From assembly GCA_963210315.1 (NCBI GenBank), contig OY723258.1, forward strand, positions 2,388,458 through 2,452,457: DNA of 64,000 nt. The letters are read 5' to 3'. Below, piece by piece: positions 9,670-22,573 of this stretch (the stretch's first letter is position 1; each line of letters starts with the position of its first letter). The translations under genes were made by a program, and so were the position numbers. A model generated the notes under the pieces. The model saw only the letters and a program-made list of their open reading frames with translations. It was not told where the DNA came from and did not search any database. This stretch comes from Rhynchopus euleeides. Lineage: Eukaryota > Euglenozoa > Diplonemea > Diplonemida > Diplonemidae.

Positions 9670-11290
9670 TCCCGCTACCGAAATATAAAAACGGCCGTTT
9701 TCATGTTTTGTTGGCGAAAAAACGGCCGTTTTTTTCCCCCTCCTATTTTCCTTTGGAGATTCGCCTCCTGCTTACCGTACCGAGCTGAGGAAACACACTT
9801 GACAACTCCCTGTTGCCTGCACATGACATTGGGCACTGCGATTCTCTGTCGACTGTACAAAGAAAAATGGCTTCCGCCCTGCCTGTCGCTCGACAAGCAG
9901 CAGACACCCGAGAGCAGAGAGGAGTGTAGCAGCCCGGTTCGCCCCCGGGTTGTCCCAGAAATCCAGCACACCCTCGGAACGTGGTGGCCTAGTCGTAGAT
10001 CACCCAGGCCCTGCTCGTGACCTCCCCGAAACAGAGGGGAGGTGGCACCGGAGTTCTGACACCCCTACGACTCATGCGGCCGTACGTGCTCGGGCACAGA
10101 CGGCGGACCGCAAACCAGAAGGACTTCCCTGATTCCGTGCCGTCCCACCTTCTGCGCATGCGGTCGCCAGCCCAGGCCAGCTCCCCTGCCAGGGGCACTG
10201 GGGGGTCGTACTTCCCCACCTCAGACACTTTCTCGATGACATTCTCAATGTCGGTGTACATTGCGTCGACAGGGGCACGCCGTTGGCACACCCAGCTGCG
10301 CATCGCAGTACTTCTGGAGCAGCGATGCAAGGGGTGCCGTCAGGCGGACGGCGGCCTGCAGGTGGGACTCTAGCCCAGCGATTTCGTGGGCATCTCTGCC
10401 AACCGCAGAAGCGACGCACACGTAGCAGGGCCGCTGTCCTGCAGCGGGCCCGGAAGATTGTATAAATGCCCGGGGACGTGGTGCAAGGTGCAGATCCACT
10501 CAAGCGGTGCAGGTAGTGTGTGTCGGAGAGAAGCGGGATCGCACGGCCGGTGGTGCCGTCTTGCTCGCCTGCTTCTCCCTCTCAGCTGCGTCAGAGATGT
10601 GGCACAGCACATCCTTCAGCGCCAGTGCGGTCGTGAACCCATCCAGCTGGTGCTGCATATTGCCCGGGATGATCGCCCGTGCCTTCGGGAATAAATCAGC
10701 GAAGGCGGTGTCCTTCTCATCCGGGGTGCTGTCGCCGATATCAAGGGAAAGCTCTGTCAGAAGAGCCCTGATGCCAGTGAGCGACACCCACCTCTGCCTG
10801 CACGGTCATCCACGACACACGTGCCTAGATTGGCCGCAACCATGTTCAGCCCCTCCTCGGGACACACTTCTTGACAGCATCATGCACCATGCCAGCCGGT
10901 GATCCGGTGAACAACGCACCCCGGGCGATCCGAAGTTGCAAGCCTGCCACTGAGGGTATCGCACTCCGACAGCGCCAGCTGTTTCCCTGGCTCTGCACTT
11001 TCAACGCTGCGTTCTTCTTCTTCTTGATATGGCGCGGTCCGTCAAAGTGGTCCACGAAGTCTGAACTCTTCGCATCATACTTGAAGGCGCGCTCACAATG
11101 CTTGCTGCAGGGTATCCCTTGCAGTGGGGAGGCACTCCTGGTGGTGGGATCTCGCCTGCTGACCCACGCCCCATACAAAATTCCCAGGTAAAAAAAACGG
11201 CCGTTTTTTAAAATGCTGAAAATCAGCGGCCGTTTTTGCAAGTCCACAAAATACAAGGGATTTTTTAAAACGGCCGCTATGCAACCATGA
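9670..11290. mobile_element. Possible TIR element with ACGGCCGT palindromes near both ends
   Basis: The left end (about 9,690-9,735) has two AAAACGGCCGTTTT palindromes. The right end (about 11,190-11,280) has three similar ones in matching inverted context. The interior has short frames only, the longest (10,500-10,787 minus, 95 codons) unrecognised. The segment 9,862-9,955 also matches the tail of the LINE near 46,798-46,896. Ends are not exact, so the element call is tentative. Confidence 0.35.
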
Positions 11291-14200
11291 TCTGAGGCCA
11301 CTGCGACCATTCCCAGGCCTCGGAAATGAGATTTTTGGCCCTCAAATGGGGTACCGGTCCCCACGAAATTCCGAAAAATTCATGAAAATCGAAAGGTCCC
11401 ACGCACCAAATTCTGCCCAAAAATCGTCAAAAATGGACATGTCATATGCAGCAATGGGGCACCAATCACTCCCCAAATTTTGCTCAATGATTCCACGGCA
11501 AGCCAGATTTTCTGATCAATTCGTTTGTTTGAGCATGTTCCTGGCCCTTGTTTGGAAAGTAGATGACCCCTGGCTGGAGAGGACGGTTGTGCTCGACCGG
11601 ACGGAGAGAGAACCTTCTCCATAACCACCTCCACTCCACAATGCCACAAGTGGCAGGAAGGCCGGGTGTTACAGGCCTCAACCAGGGTTCCAAGGCTCTC
11701 CACTTCCTGGCTGCGTCAGGGATCACCGGGTACAGCGAGCAGGATTCCCTGTCCTGACACCCCAGCATGTGCCACCGGAAGAACCCGAAACAGCAGCCCC
11801 CCCCCTCATGGGGGTTGCAAGAGGCACGGAAATCGTTCAAATCGGACCAAGTCCGAAAATTCGGCACTTTCTTGGGTACAAATTGCGGTCCGAAATTTTC
11901 CGATTTTTTGAAAAAAGGCTAATTCTGTAAGGGGGACCTTTTCGAATTTTTTTTTCGGGCACTTTTTCCACAAGGAAATGTCCGCCCTGTCCGCTACTGT
12001 CCACTACCGATTTCAAGGATCCTCCAAGGCAAAATATATAAAGATAATTAATTCGCCGGGACCTCGGAATCATAACATTTTCCCATAACATTTTAATTCC
12101 ATGTTTTTATTAATTGAGTTAGATCGGGCGCGTGGGGGGTGGGGTCCACCCCCAAGGGGGGTCAGCCCAACCCTCGCACCCGTTCTCCCCTGCCGATCGA
12201 GCTCATCGAGCTTCTCCTGGCCCTCTGCAGCCATCTGGCACCTGAAGAAAGTGTGCAGATTCCTCTGAGTGTCCTCCAGATCACATCATCATCTTGGGCA
12301 GTGTCATCGGTCGCTCGGTACCAGAAGCGGGGGGTTCCGCTAGAGCCCGCTGATGCCACCAATCTGCACCCAAGCCCCACAGAGAGCTGGTGGGTGTGTG
12401 TGGGTCGCAGGACTGAGCAAATGTCACGGAAATTTTCGCTACCGAGCCACCAAAAAAACGCCAAGCCCATAACATTTTTGAAAATGTTAAAAATAAAAAT
12501 GTTAAAAATAATTAAATTCCCGATTTCTGAGAAGTCCCGGTTCATAACATTTTGGCCCCATAACATTCATTAATACCCTAACTGTATTCCCCTTCACAAC
12601 CCGTTTGCCTTTTGCAAGTCAAACGGCCATGCAAACGGCCATACCTTTACCACACGGCCCGGCAGCTTCCTGCTGTGGTTGTGGGGTTCTTGACAGCTTA
12701 TCACTGGTTGACCTGTCACAGCCTTGAGCCCGGGCCTCTTTCCAACGGGTTGCCCAGAAAGGGTTGGTGTGGCGATGCATCTCACTTTCCAGTTCTGCCC
12801 GTGTGTTATCGCTCTGGGATGCTTCTTGCCACAGCCACAATCAAATATCCACACATGGAGCGGTCAGCAGCCAGGATCTACGCACCTTCGGGGATAAACG
12901 GAACACCCCGTAGCAAAGTATTTTGTGATGGCGCCTGACCAGAGCACACGGTTGCGTCGATAGTCACAATCAACCGGACCATGTCTGGTCTGTTCTTGTG
13001 TGTGGTCCAGGAAGATAGCTTCTCTTTCCTCCTCCTTCATCACTCCATTTGCCACCGCTATTCAGGCACCGCCAGTTGCTTCTTCCGGTGTTTTTTTTGT
13101 CAAATTTCTTCGTGTTGATTTCTCTTTTCCCCATCATACTCACACAGCCTTTCTTGTAGCCACTTCTTCCCCCCCGTATTTTATTGCGATGCAGCCCCAT
13201 GTCTTGATTGGGTGATTGCAAAAGGGTATGGGTGCATAGGTACCCACGGACCTTCGATACAATGGTTTGCTGCGCCACCCCCCGCACCAGCCGACGGTAA
13301 GGAAGGGTTACCGATTTTGTGCCGACATCGTAGTTCAACAAACTTAGTGAGGCCTTGGGTGCGGGAGGGGAGGTGTGGTGTCTAGTCCCTCTCTTTCTGA
13401 ATCAAAACGTAACATGTTTCATCATCCTTTTGATCTTGTCTTGTGTGGTGCTTATCTCGCACCAACGCAACAGTGTTGAGGGGGGAGCAGCCAACTCCTG
13501 TTCCCTGCCCGCCCTCATCATGCACTGCCTGCGTTGGTGTTGAGACTGGAAGTACTCTCCAGCCAGTGTCCCACTACCCCACCACTCTCCAGGAGCCGGT
13601 ATCCACCTCCACGCGTTTGAAGTATTCGATTTATCTCAACAGAAACAGAAACAGAAACAGAAACGACCACTCGGGTCTCCGAGGAGGCGCCGAATGTCAC
13701 AACGAATGTCACAACAAAGGAGAATCTGCAAATTCCGGCACATGAAGCCCTCCTGTCGCCAGAGTGGCTATGAATGATGGGACCACGCGTCATTATGTGC
13801 AAATTGTCGGGTGCTTCCAATGACTCTTTCCCATGCCGATCTCTCTCTTGTTCACAGGCGCGTCAACGCAAGAACCAGACTGCGCCCGCTCTTCTCGAGC
13901 AGCGAAGGAAATTGTACGACTGAATCTTTTGGAATTTCATAAGGCCTTCAACGTATCCTCGAGACCCATCGTGCGCTCAACGAAAAGGGTTGAAAAAAAT
14001 ACCCCCGGTCTCTGGGGGTCTTCGCCTGCGGCAAAGTTCGGCGGTTTTCTCCTCTTCCTACGAATACGAGGAAATTCACCAAAGCACACCGTTTTTGGCA
14101 CCGTAGCGAAGACCCCCTCTGTTGAAAATGCTTCTCTCGCGATGAATCCAGCTCCAGGCATCCCCTGCTTCGGTTGTCCCCTCTGCGTGCCCATGGGGTT

Positions 14201-16155
14201 CCTCCCTGAATCATTGATTGCGTTCACTGGACTGCATCAGAACCGCGCGTATCTGCATTTGTTTTTGTTAGACACTCAGTGTGGAGTGGAAGGAACGCGC
14301 CGCTTGCCATGGCTCGCCTGCTCACTGTGCTCCGCACCCTCACCTCCACACAGGCGAGGGGGTGAGGAAGCGGCAACGCATAAACCAAACCCAAGTGAGT
14401 GAGGGACTGGCAGTGGAATGTTCCTTTGGTTGTGACGGTGCTTCGATATATTTTGTTGGAGTTGTGCTAACAACGCAGGAAACTTTGCTATGCAGATCAT
14501 GCAGGACACCACACCCGCAGCAGGCGTGTGGGGTGTTCTCGCGATCGACGAATACCCGCTGGTTCTTCTCTCCCCTTTCTGATTTGCAGACACAAAGTTT
14601 TTCTTTCGTGCGAAACGATTCGTGCCAAACAACAGCTTACGTAGTATGACAGTAGCCGCCACGCGTGAGTTCTTATTCCTATTTTGAGACCGATCCATGC
14701 CTTGAACCTTTCAAGGGTAGGTGGCACGAGTGACAGCCCTTTCGACATTTTCAAGTTTTCCTGCTGAACGGTGAGGGAAATTCCGAACATTTCGAACGGT
14801 CCGAACTTGAGACACCCTCCCCAAGTCAACTTGCGCATCACGTGGAGGCTGCGCCGCTCAGATGTTGCCGAGGCTATCGTGTCCCCTGAGCCTCCTGTGG
14901 TGGGATCGTCACCTAGATTGTGCTGTGAGCCCGATATGATCTGGTGTAGCACCCCGATGTCCCTCACGCAATCAACAAGGCTTGTTCTGAGTTTCTTCTT
15001 ATCTGTGTTGTCACCCTTTTTTGCCGTTCTGCAATGAACGCCGTTTCACGCTAGTGCCTCCCTCTAGGTCGCACTGGTTCGGCCTGTGTTTGTGTCATAA
15101 GATTGTCAAGCTTGTAGTGCCGTGCCGTGGGGGTGGCGTTCTCCAAAGGCGGGGAGTTAGTTACGCTTCCTGAATGATGTTTTCATCATGATGGAGGTGG
15201 CAGAAAGGGGGCTGCGGGAAATCCGGTTCTGCTTTCCGTGATGGCCATGGTTGGGATCGGATCTGGTCGAGACCAGTCGTGTGCGCTACCCGCAAACAGG
15301 TTTGTGATGAAGCCCCCGAGAACGTTCCCCCCACCCCCTCTTTCCTTCTATCCCTGTGCGACTGTCTTTTCTTCTGCCGCTCTCCTGCTTTGTGTCCGTT
15401 GATATTTTCTTGTCCCTCTGGTTTATGGCTATCCACAATACAGATTTGGAGTCGTGGTCTGGCTGCTTTGTTTTCAAAGCTGCCGGAATGACCGCTGCCC
15501 CAAGCGCCCGCGCACATCCTTGTGTCAGAGAGGGAGCCACACAACCCTTCATCTTTCCCTGCCATTGAGGCCCTTGATCAGAAGGATGCTTGGGTCGTCG
15601 GGTTCCACATGAGAGTGATCCCCCGAGGAGAGGATTGCGGCACAATCAATACACATATTGTACCACGAATCACCGGCGGTTGTTTCAGTCTTGCACCCAG
15701 AGTGTCGAGGACCGTGTTCCGACAACGAAGAGATCAGGCCTGTCATCTACTCCCACCATCTGTGTCATTGCCTTGCCTCACTATACAGTGCCGTGATTCA
15801 GGAACTCACAAAAGACGTTAACTCTTGCCGCAGAATACGCAACAGTTGAACACATGCTGCCGTGCCAACTGTTGCCTCTGGGAACGAACCGTCGTGCGTT
15901 TCTGACGCACAGAACCAGCGAAGAGCTTGCCCGGGTTCGGTTGCAGATACCCTCCCCACCTACCCCACCTGGCACCCCTGATACCCTTTTCGTACGACTC
16001 CCGCCCTCCCGCCTGAATGCCGACCAATCACACACATGCACACACAGCGACCAGCGGGGCTTTGCTTTCTCGCTGGTGCCTATATTGTTGCTCTCTTGAC
16101 CCCTCCCTCCCCCCCCTGTTCGTTTATTGCTGTAAAGCACATAGAGCTGGTGGAG
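11291..16155. other. No supported gene; simple repeats and old repeat debris
   Basis: The region 12,068-12,570 holds several CATAACATTTT words at both ends, probably a small old element. An (ACAGAA)n run lies at about 13,637-13,663. Frames up to 189 codons (13,833-14,402) occur, but none shows a domain, a bias or a signal that I recognise. The last ~150 bases before 16,156 would be the 5' leader of the protease gene. Confidence 0.4.
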
Positions 16156-19100
16156 ATGTTTCCGCGCGTGGCTCTCATCCTCCTCGTCGGCGCCCTTACT
16201 AGCGATGCTGCGCGCACCGCACCGACAATGAAGCTCAACCTGAGGCTGAACGTGACATCTGTGGATGAGCTGGACAAGATGCTGTCGCAAGTGAATATGA
16301 AAATCAACGGCGGCCTGTCTGCGAATACAGGCCGAGGGGGTGTGGCCTCCTCCAGCTACATTGAACCCGAGTACTTCGGCGCCCAAGTCCAAATCCCTGC
16401 CGACCAGCTGGACAGTATCATGGCCGAGCTTCAGGCGGAGTTTCCCGTCCTTGCCGCAGAAGAGGATGGCATGGTCACGGCAGATGCCATTTCGTGCCCT
16501 GACATGCAGGAAGAGCCCGCTGCCTGGCATCTGAGGCACACCACAGCGCCAGATGGAGTTATGGGTCCGGGTTTTCAGCACAACGCAGCGTGGGGATCAG
16601 ATGTGTACGTATACGTGATTGACAGTGGTGTTGACTGTGCGCACGCGGAGTTCGCCGGGCGTTGCACAACAGAGAAGTCATTCTTCTCGAGCGACGAGGA
16701 CAGCTTCGGCCATGGCACTCATGTTGCTGGCATCATCGCTGGCAGCACCGTCGGTTTTGCCAGGTCTGCGCATATCGTCTCCATTCGTGTGCTGGACAGT
16801 TCGGGTTCGGGTACCTTTGCTGACGTCATCTCTTCAATTGACTGGGCTGTGGCAGATGCGAAGTCTCGCGGCCGGAAGGCAATCATCAACATGTCCCTGG
16901 GCGGCGGCACGTACCCACTCCTGGACGCTGCCGTCAATGCTGCGTCAGCAGCTGGTGTCGCAGTCGTGACGTCTGCGGGTAACGATGCTGACAAAGCTTG
17001 CAACCAGAGCCCTGGACGTGCTGACAGTGCGATTACGGTAGGTGCGGTGAGGCGCCACTCCTCGGGAGTGAGGCGGTGGTGGGATTCTAACGAGGGGGAG
17101 TGCGTGACGTTGTTTGCCTCTGGAGTGTGGGTGAACTCGACGATGTCATCCTACATCGCAAACCCCCTGACAGAAGAGAAGTATACGTTCTTCGGTGCCA
17201 AGTCGGGAACTTCCATGGCGGCCCCTCTGGTGGCAGGTGTCACCGCTGCCTATCTCAGCCAGCACGACGCCACACCGGCAGAAGTGAAGACATGGCTCGT
17301 CGACAACTCTCTCAAAGACGTCATCGGTGGCATTATCCTCCCAGACACACCCAACCGCCTGCTGCACGTGCCTTGCAGTGAGGCACCGCCTGCGATCCCA
17401 GCGACATACGCTGCTTCCGATACGAACTGCTACGAAGTGTACGCATCTGACTCCATCGGTGGCTCTGGGGAGATTGCATTCCCGGAGGACAGGACCAAGC
17501 TGTACCCTACTGACTTTCACATCTGCTGGCGCGCGCAGTGTAAGGGAACAATTGCCGTCTCCTTCCCCGAGTTTGACATTGACTTCAGCCACGGCCACGA
17601 GGACTGGATGTTCGTGAACGGGCGAGGCAAGAGTGAGTTCAGCCCCCCGGCTCCTGTGGCCTACTACACGGATGGCCTCGTGATTCGGGTTACTTCAGGA
17701 GAAAAGTACCAAGGAAAGGGTTTCAGGGCAACGTACACATGCACGCCAGATGCAACGCCAGTCCCGACACCTGCTCCCGAGACCCCTGTGCCGAACACGC
17801 CCTTCCCTGAGACACCCGCCCCGGAAACGCCTGCGCCGAAGACGCCTGCACCCGAGACACCTGCACCCGAGACACCTGCGCCTGAGACGCCCGCACCAAA
17901 AACACCTGCGCCCGAGACTCCTGCACCGAAAACACCTGCACCTGCGACGCCTGCACCTGAGACTCCTGCGCCGAAGACGTCCGCGCCCGAGACTCCTGCA
18001 CCCGAGACGCCTGCACCAAAGACGCCTGCGCCTGAGACTCCTGTGCCTGAGACGCCGAAGACGTCTGCGCCCGAGACTCCTGCGCCGAAAACACCTGCAC
18101 CTGAGACGCCTGCGCCTGAGACTCCTGCGCCCGAGACACCTGCACCAAAGACGTCTGCGCCCGAGACTCCTGCGCCGAAAACGCCTGCACCTGAGACTCC
18201 TGCGCCCGAGACACCTGCACCAAAGACGTCTGCTCCCGAGACTCCTGCACCGAAAACACCTGCACCTGAGACGCCTGTACCTGAGACCCCTGCGCCGAAG
18301 ACTCCTGCGCCCGAGACGCCTGTCCCTGTGCCTGAGACTCCTGCGCCACCGACACCTGCCCCGGGGACTCTTATTCCGAACAACGGAAGACCGAACACGG
18401 CCGCACCCGTATTCCCACCAACCCCGATCCCAGCGACGGATGCGCCTGATACACCCGCACCCGAGACGCTTGTACCTGAGACGCCTGCGCCCAAGACACC
18501 TGCGCCTGAGACCCCTGCACCGAACACACCTTCACCGCCGACGCCTGCGCCTCAGACACCTGCGCCCGAGACTCCTGCGCCGAAAACACCTGCACCTGCG
18601 ACTCCTGCACCGAAGACACCTGCACCTGAGACGCCCGCACCCAAGACACCTGCGCCTGAGACGCCTGCACCGCTGACACCTGCGCCCGAGACTCCTGCGC
18701 CGAAAACACCTGCACCTGAGACTCCTGCACCGAAGACTCCTGCACCTCAGACGCCCGCACCAAAGACGCCTGCGCCTGAGACACCTGTGCCTGAGACGCT
18801 TGTGCCAAAGACTCCTGCGCCTGAAACGCCGACACCAAAGATTTCTGGTACTGAGACACCTGCACCTGAGACGCCTGTGCCGAAGACGCCTGCGCCTGAG
18901 ACGCCCGCACCAAAGACTCCTGCGCCTGAGACTCCTGCGCCGAAGACTCCTGCGCCCGAGACGCCTGCACCTGAGACGCCCGCACCAAAGACACCTGCAC
19001 CTGAGACTCCTGCGCCGAAGACGCCTGCGCCTGAGACGCCCGCGCCAAAGACACTTGCGCCCGAGACGCCTGCACCTGAGACGCCCGCACCAAAGACACC

Positions 19101-20235
19101 TGCGCCTGAGACTCCTGCGCCGAAGACTCCTGCGCCCGAGACACCTGCGCCTGAGACGCCCGCGCCAACGACACTTGCGCCCGAGACGCCTGCACCTGAG
19201 ACCCCTGCGCCGAAGACCCCTGCACCTGAGACGCCAACACCTAAGATCTCTGTGACTGAGACACCCGCACCTCAGACACCTGCTCCTGAGACACCGGCGC
19301 CAAAGACACTTGCACCTGAGACACCGATGCCTGAGACGCCTGCCCCTGAGACACCTGTGCCTGTGTCACCTGCGCCGAAAACCCCTGCGCCTGAGACACC
19401 CACGCCAAAGACTATTGCACCTGAAACTCCTGTGCCTGTGTCACCTGCGCCGAAGACTCCTGCACCTGAGACGCCTGCACCAAAGATCTCTGGGACTGAG
19501 ACACCCGCACCTGAGACCCCCGCGCCAAAGACACCTGCGCCTGAGACACCTACACCGAAGATCTCTGTGACTGAGACGCCTGCGCCCAAGACACCCGCAC
19601 CTCAGACACCTGCGCCTGAGACGCCTGCACCTAAGATCTCTGTGACTGAGACACCCGCACCTCAGACAACAGTCCCTGACACATCGACACCGGAGACACC
19701 CGCGCCAAAGACACTTGCACCTGAGACACCTACACCTAAGATCTCTGAGACTGAGACACCCATGCCCCCTTCAACTTCTGTGCCTACAACCACGTCACCG
19801 GCAACACCAGTTCCTGAGACGGCAGCCCCAATGACCCCAGTGCCCCCCACAGTCATCCTGGGCACGCCGGCACCTGAGACACCACGGCCCAAGGTCCTTG
19901 CGACACTGGTGCCTGTCACGCCTGCGCCTCCGACAGGCAAGCCTGGTTCCGACGTCGACGGCACCGACACTGAGCCTGTGGAAAGCCCTGAGGAGAATGC
20001 TGCCAACAGATCGAGTTCCAACGCAGCACTGTTGTCGAGCAGCGATGGTCTGAGCGACGAGGTTGTTGTCGGGGCAGTGGTGGGGGGGGTTGCCGGTGTG
20101 GCCCTCATCATCGGTCTCGCGACATATGCCTTCTACAGCGGAATATTCGCAGTGAAGGCGGTGCCTCCCGGGAGCTACTTCCCGAACCTCCCGTACGGTG
20201 ATCAGAATGTGCCCTATGGCGACTACGAAGGCTAG
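16156..20235 (+). CDS. Subtilisin-like serine protease with CUB-like domain, proline-rich repeat stalk and membrane anchor
   Basis: Single uninterrupted frame of 1,359 codons. I start at ATG 16,156 because it gives a signal peptide (MFPRVALILLVGALTSDA); the frame stays open 120 bases upstream, to 16,036. Residues ~20-120 resemble an inhibitor propeptide. The S8 catalytic domain (~120-400) has all key residues: D156 (VIDSGVD), H186 (FGHGTHVAG), N276 (SAGND) and S353 (SGTSMAAP). Residues ~420-530 look like a CUB domain (FDIDFSHGHEDWMFVNG...). Then ~700 residues of ETPAP/KTPAP repeats form an extended, probably O-glycosylated stalk. A hydrophobic segment (~1303-1333) and a short tyrosine-rich tail follow, so it is a type I membrane protease, with the catalytic domain outside the cell or in a vesicle. 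Substrate unknown. No neighbour suggests a pathway. Confidence 0.9.
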   Translation: MFPRVALILLVGALTSDAARTAPTMKLNLRLNVTSVDELDKMLSQVNMKINGGLSANTGRGGVASSSYIEPEYFGAQVQIPADQLDSIMAELQAEFPVLAAEEDGMVTADAISCPDMQEEPAAWHLRHTTAPDGVMGPGFQHNAAWGSDVYVYVIDSGVDCAHAEFAGRCTTEKSFFSSDEDSFGHGTHVAGIIAGSTVGFARSAHIVSIRVLDSSGSGTFADVISSIDWAVADAKSRGRKAIINMSLGGGTYPLLDAAVNAASAAGVAVVTSAGNDADKACNQSPGRADSAITVGAVRRHSSGVRRWWDSNEGECVTLFASGVWVNSTMSSYIANPLTEEKYTFFGAKSGTSMAAPLVAGVTAAYLSQHDATPAEVKTWLVDNSLKDVIGGIILPDTPNRLLHVPCSEAPPAIPATYAASDTNCYEVYASDSIGGSGEIAFPEDRTKLYPTDFHICWRAQCKGTIAVSFPEFDIDFSHGHEDWMFVNGRGKSEFSPPAPVAYYTDGLVIRVTSGEKYQGKGFRATYTCTPDATPVPTPAPETPVPNTPFPETPAPETPAPKTPAPETPAPETPAPETPAPKTPAPETPAPKTPAPATPAPETPAPKTSAPETPAPETPAPKTPAPETPVPETPKTSAPETPAPKTPAPETPAPETPAPETPAPKTSAPETPAPKTPAPETPAPETPAPKTSAPETPAPKTPAPETPVPETPAPKTPAPETPVPVPETPAPPTPAPGTLIPNNGRPNTAAPVFPPTPIPATDAPDTPAPETLVPETPAPKTPAPETPAPNTPSPPTPAPQTPAPETPAPKTPAPATPAPKTPAPETPAPKTPAPETPAPLTPAPETPAPKTPAPETPAPKTPAPQTPAPKTPAPETPVPETLVPKTPAPETPTPKISGTETPAPETPVPKTPAPETPAPKTPAPETPAPKTPAPETPAPETPAPKTPAPETPAPKTPAPETPAPKTLAPETPAPETPAPKTPAPETPAPKTPAPETPAPETPAPTTLAPETPAPETPAPKTPAPETPTPKISVTETPAPQTPAPETPAPKTLAPETPMPETPAPETPVPVSPAPKTPAPETPTPKTIAPETPVPVSPAPKTPAPETPAPKISGTETPAPETPAPKTPAPETPTPKISVTETPAPKTPAPQTPAPETPAPKISVTETPAPQTTVPDTSTPETPAPKTLAPETPTPKISETETPMPPSTSVPTTTSPATPVPETAAPMTPVPPTVILGTPAPETPRPKVLATLVPVTPAPPTGKPGSDVDGTDTEPVESPEENAANRSSSNAALLSSSDGLSDEVVVGAVVGGVAGVALIIGLATYAFYSGIFAVKAVPPGSYFPNLPYGDQNVPYGDYEG
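17758..19900 (+). repeat. 15/30-bp coding tandem repeat (TPAPE/TPAPK stalk)
   Basis: Roughly 140 pentapeptide units of the type ETPAP, KTPAP, with variants ETPVP, KISGT and KISVT. Longer super-repeats (for example the blocks containing KISVTETPAP between 19,230 and 19,760) show recent internal duplication. The frame is kept throughout, so the array is under coding constraint. Its length probably varies between alleles. Confidence 0.95.
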
Positions 20236-22573
20236 TGATATACAGACCTGACTCCATCGCATGAGTGCAAAATACGGTCGAGGGGAAAATATCGGCAGAA
20301 TCAGCAGCATTACTTTTCAATCATGTTCGAACAAATTTTCTGCTGAAGGGGGCCTTGGCTCTGTGTCAACTGTGTCAAACTGTGCCAGTGACGCCGATTG
20401 TGTTCGCGCTCACTTTACTGCACTTTTGAGCCCGAAAAAGGGGGGGGGGGGTTGGGGGAATGAATTAGTTTTTGCATCTTTTCTGCTTTTGAAAGTTCGG
20501 CGTAGCCAGCTTGGAAACCGATTTGTGCCTTTCAGCGGGGTCTTGTGACCCCACACTCACCACTTCATGAGGCTGAGGAGTCCGAGTACACAAAGAGTGG
20601 GGCCCGCGTCCCAACAAAACAACAGTGCTGGCAGCTCTGGTGCTGTCCAACAACAATTCTCAACAAAGCAATTTTCGTCGGCTCTTGGGTTGTTGTCGTT
20701 TTGCTGTCACTTCACGATCCAGCGGGCACAGATTGTTTTCCTTCTCCTGGCCAGGCCACCCATCGTATAGGATTATCATTCGCCAAGGCGGGATAGTGTC
20801 ACGTGTGTCCCTGTCTTGCGCCTTTCTCTCACAACTAAACCAGACCTCCAGCAGGTGTCTGTGGAAGCGTCAGCGTAGAAAGGAGGCAGAAGGCTACCAG
20901 AAGAACAAACACACGCGTGGCACCTTTCGTGGCAACAGGCATTATCATAAAAGTGCTGAGCGGCCGAAGGTCTGCCGATTTTTCCCCTTCACTGTATCAA
21001 ACAGTACTCAACTTTTGTATTTTATGATTATCCGAGTCCGTCAACTGTGTATGCCACGCAGGGGCTTCTTGGGCCTCATTCCTTCACTGAGGGAATCCTG
21101 TGTCACGCTTGCAGATGGCTGGTTTTGCATTTCAAAAAAAAATAAACTCAAAAAAATGTGGCAAGAGTTCAACACAACTCTCGTGAAGATGTTCCCCTGT
21201 TCCACTCTTTGAGTTGTGCTGTTGACGAATATTCTTGCCATTGTCGGTTGCGAGCGACTTTTGTCGTTTTGCCGTCCCTCTCATATTTTGTGTGCCTCTC
21301 ACTTCATCCCCTTTTGATCCGAGTTCAGTTCCGTTTCGGTTTAGTTTTTCATCGCCGCGACTACGAACACGTGTTGGGCCACCACCGCAGCCCGACTTAA
21401 GTGCGCAACGATCAACAAGACCATCCGTGGGCACAGTGCGTGCATTCGTTGGAGTGGGTCCTGTGTGACACTTCAAAGCTTCTTTAACCCATGAAGCCTA
21501 TGCCTGTGGCGTTTCTCTGCGTGGCCTTTATGATTGACATCTCCTTTGAGCTGCATCTTTCTCATTTTATTAGACTTCAGAAGCCCGCCTTCTGATAGGT
21601 TTGCCACTGCTTGGAGTGTTTGTGTCGGTGTTTCCGTCCAACAGAGAAGCCATCATGAGCCTGGGCGTGATCATAAAATGACACACAACAACCAAACATT
21701 CTCGATACACTGCCTGCCTGGTTTGTGTAGAGGGTCACGTGTTGCATGAATGCATCACATCACGGTTGTGCTAACGTGTCACCACGTTTTTTTTCTGCTT
21801 GTTGGGGGGTCGAAGTCGCATCTCTTTGTCATCTATCTACGATCCTGTCAGTCTTCCTGCCACACGCCGTTCCCAAGGTTCCCCTGTCTCGTGCAGGGGA
21901 TCTATTAGTGTCCTGAAGTTTCACGCCCACATTGACCTTCTCCATGATCAGGTATGCCTATAGTCCAGCAGGACTTCATGTGGGAACACCTGGGAGGCTT
22001 GGTCAAGTGGTGTTGTCTTCTGTGGATTCTGTGTTGTGTGTGCCGCTGTAACAGGCTGTGCACCAGCACAAGATACTTCCCAGCTCGGCCGGTTTTGCAG
22101 TGCTCTTCCGGAAGCTGTTGTTTTGTTACCACCATGGACCTTTGTGTGTTGCGAATTATCGTGATCTTTCTGGCGGTCCTGGAGAAACCACACGCTGTAT
22201 GTGTCCTTGACGTCGAGACATTTCGTTATGGGGGCCCGCTTTTTTTTTCGAGCCCCTGTCTGTGCTCGCAGTATGTAACAGTGCTGCTGATGTTTCCTCT
22301 CCACAAATCGAGACATCTCGTTCTCACACAACGAAATCTGATTGCACAAACCCAGCAGTGCAGGAGTGCTTTGTATTCACGAAGTAAGCCACAACTTCCT
22401 GACACTCATGAGGGAGTGCAAGAGTGTCTTGTCTTTGAATGAATCATAAGCAACCATCTTCGGGGTTGTGGCTCCCGCAGGAATTCAAAGAAAGAACCAA
22501 TGCCACAGTTTCAATGTGCGTTTGTTGTCTAATTTTGTTGCGTGAAAAGACTCACGACCATGTTGGCACACAA
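20236..22573. other. No supported gene downstream of the protease
   Basis: The first part is the likely 3' UTR. The rest is AT-richer than the coding DNA, with short unrecognised frames (for instance 20,625-21,212) and a G-run at 20,441-20,450. I see no RNA gene or mobile element here. Confidence 0.4.

Noticed and set aside
13833-14402. 189-codon plus-strand frame
   Set aside because: No recognisable feature and it overlaps other frames of similar quality.
17664-19589. Long minus-strand frames opposite the protease stalk (GAGVSGAGV-type)
   Set aside because: Antisense shadow of the 15-bp coding repeat; no start context or domain.
20625-21212. 195-codon plus-strand frame
   Set aside because: No domain, signal or bias; composition like the surrounding non-coding DNA.
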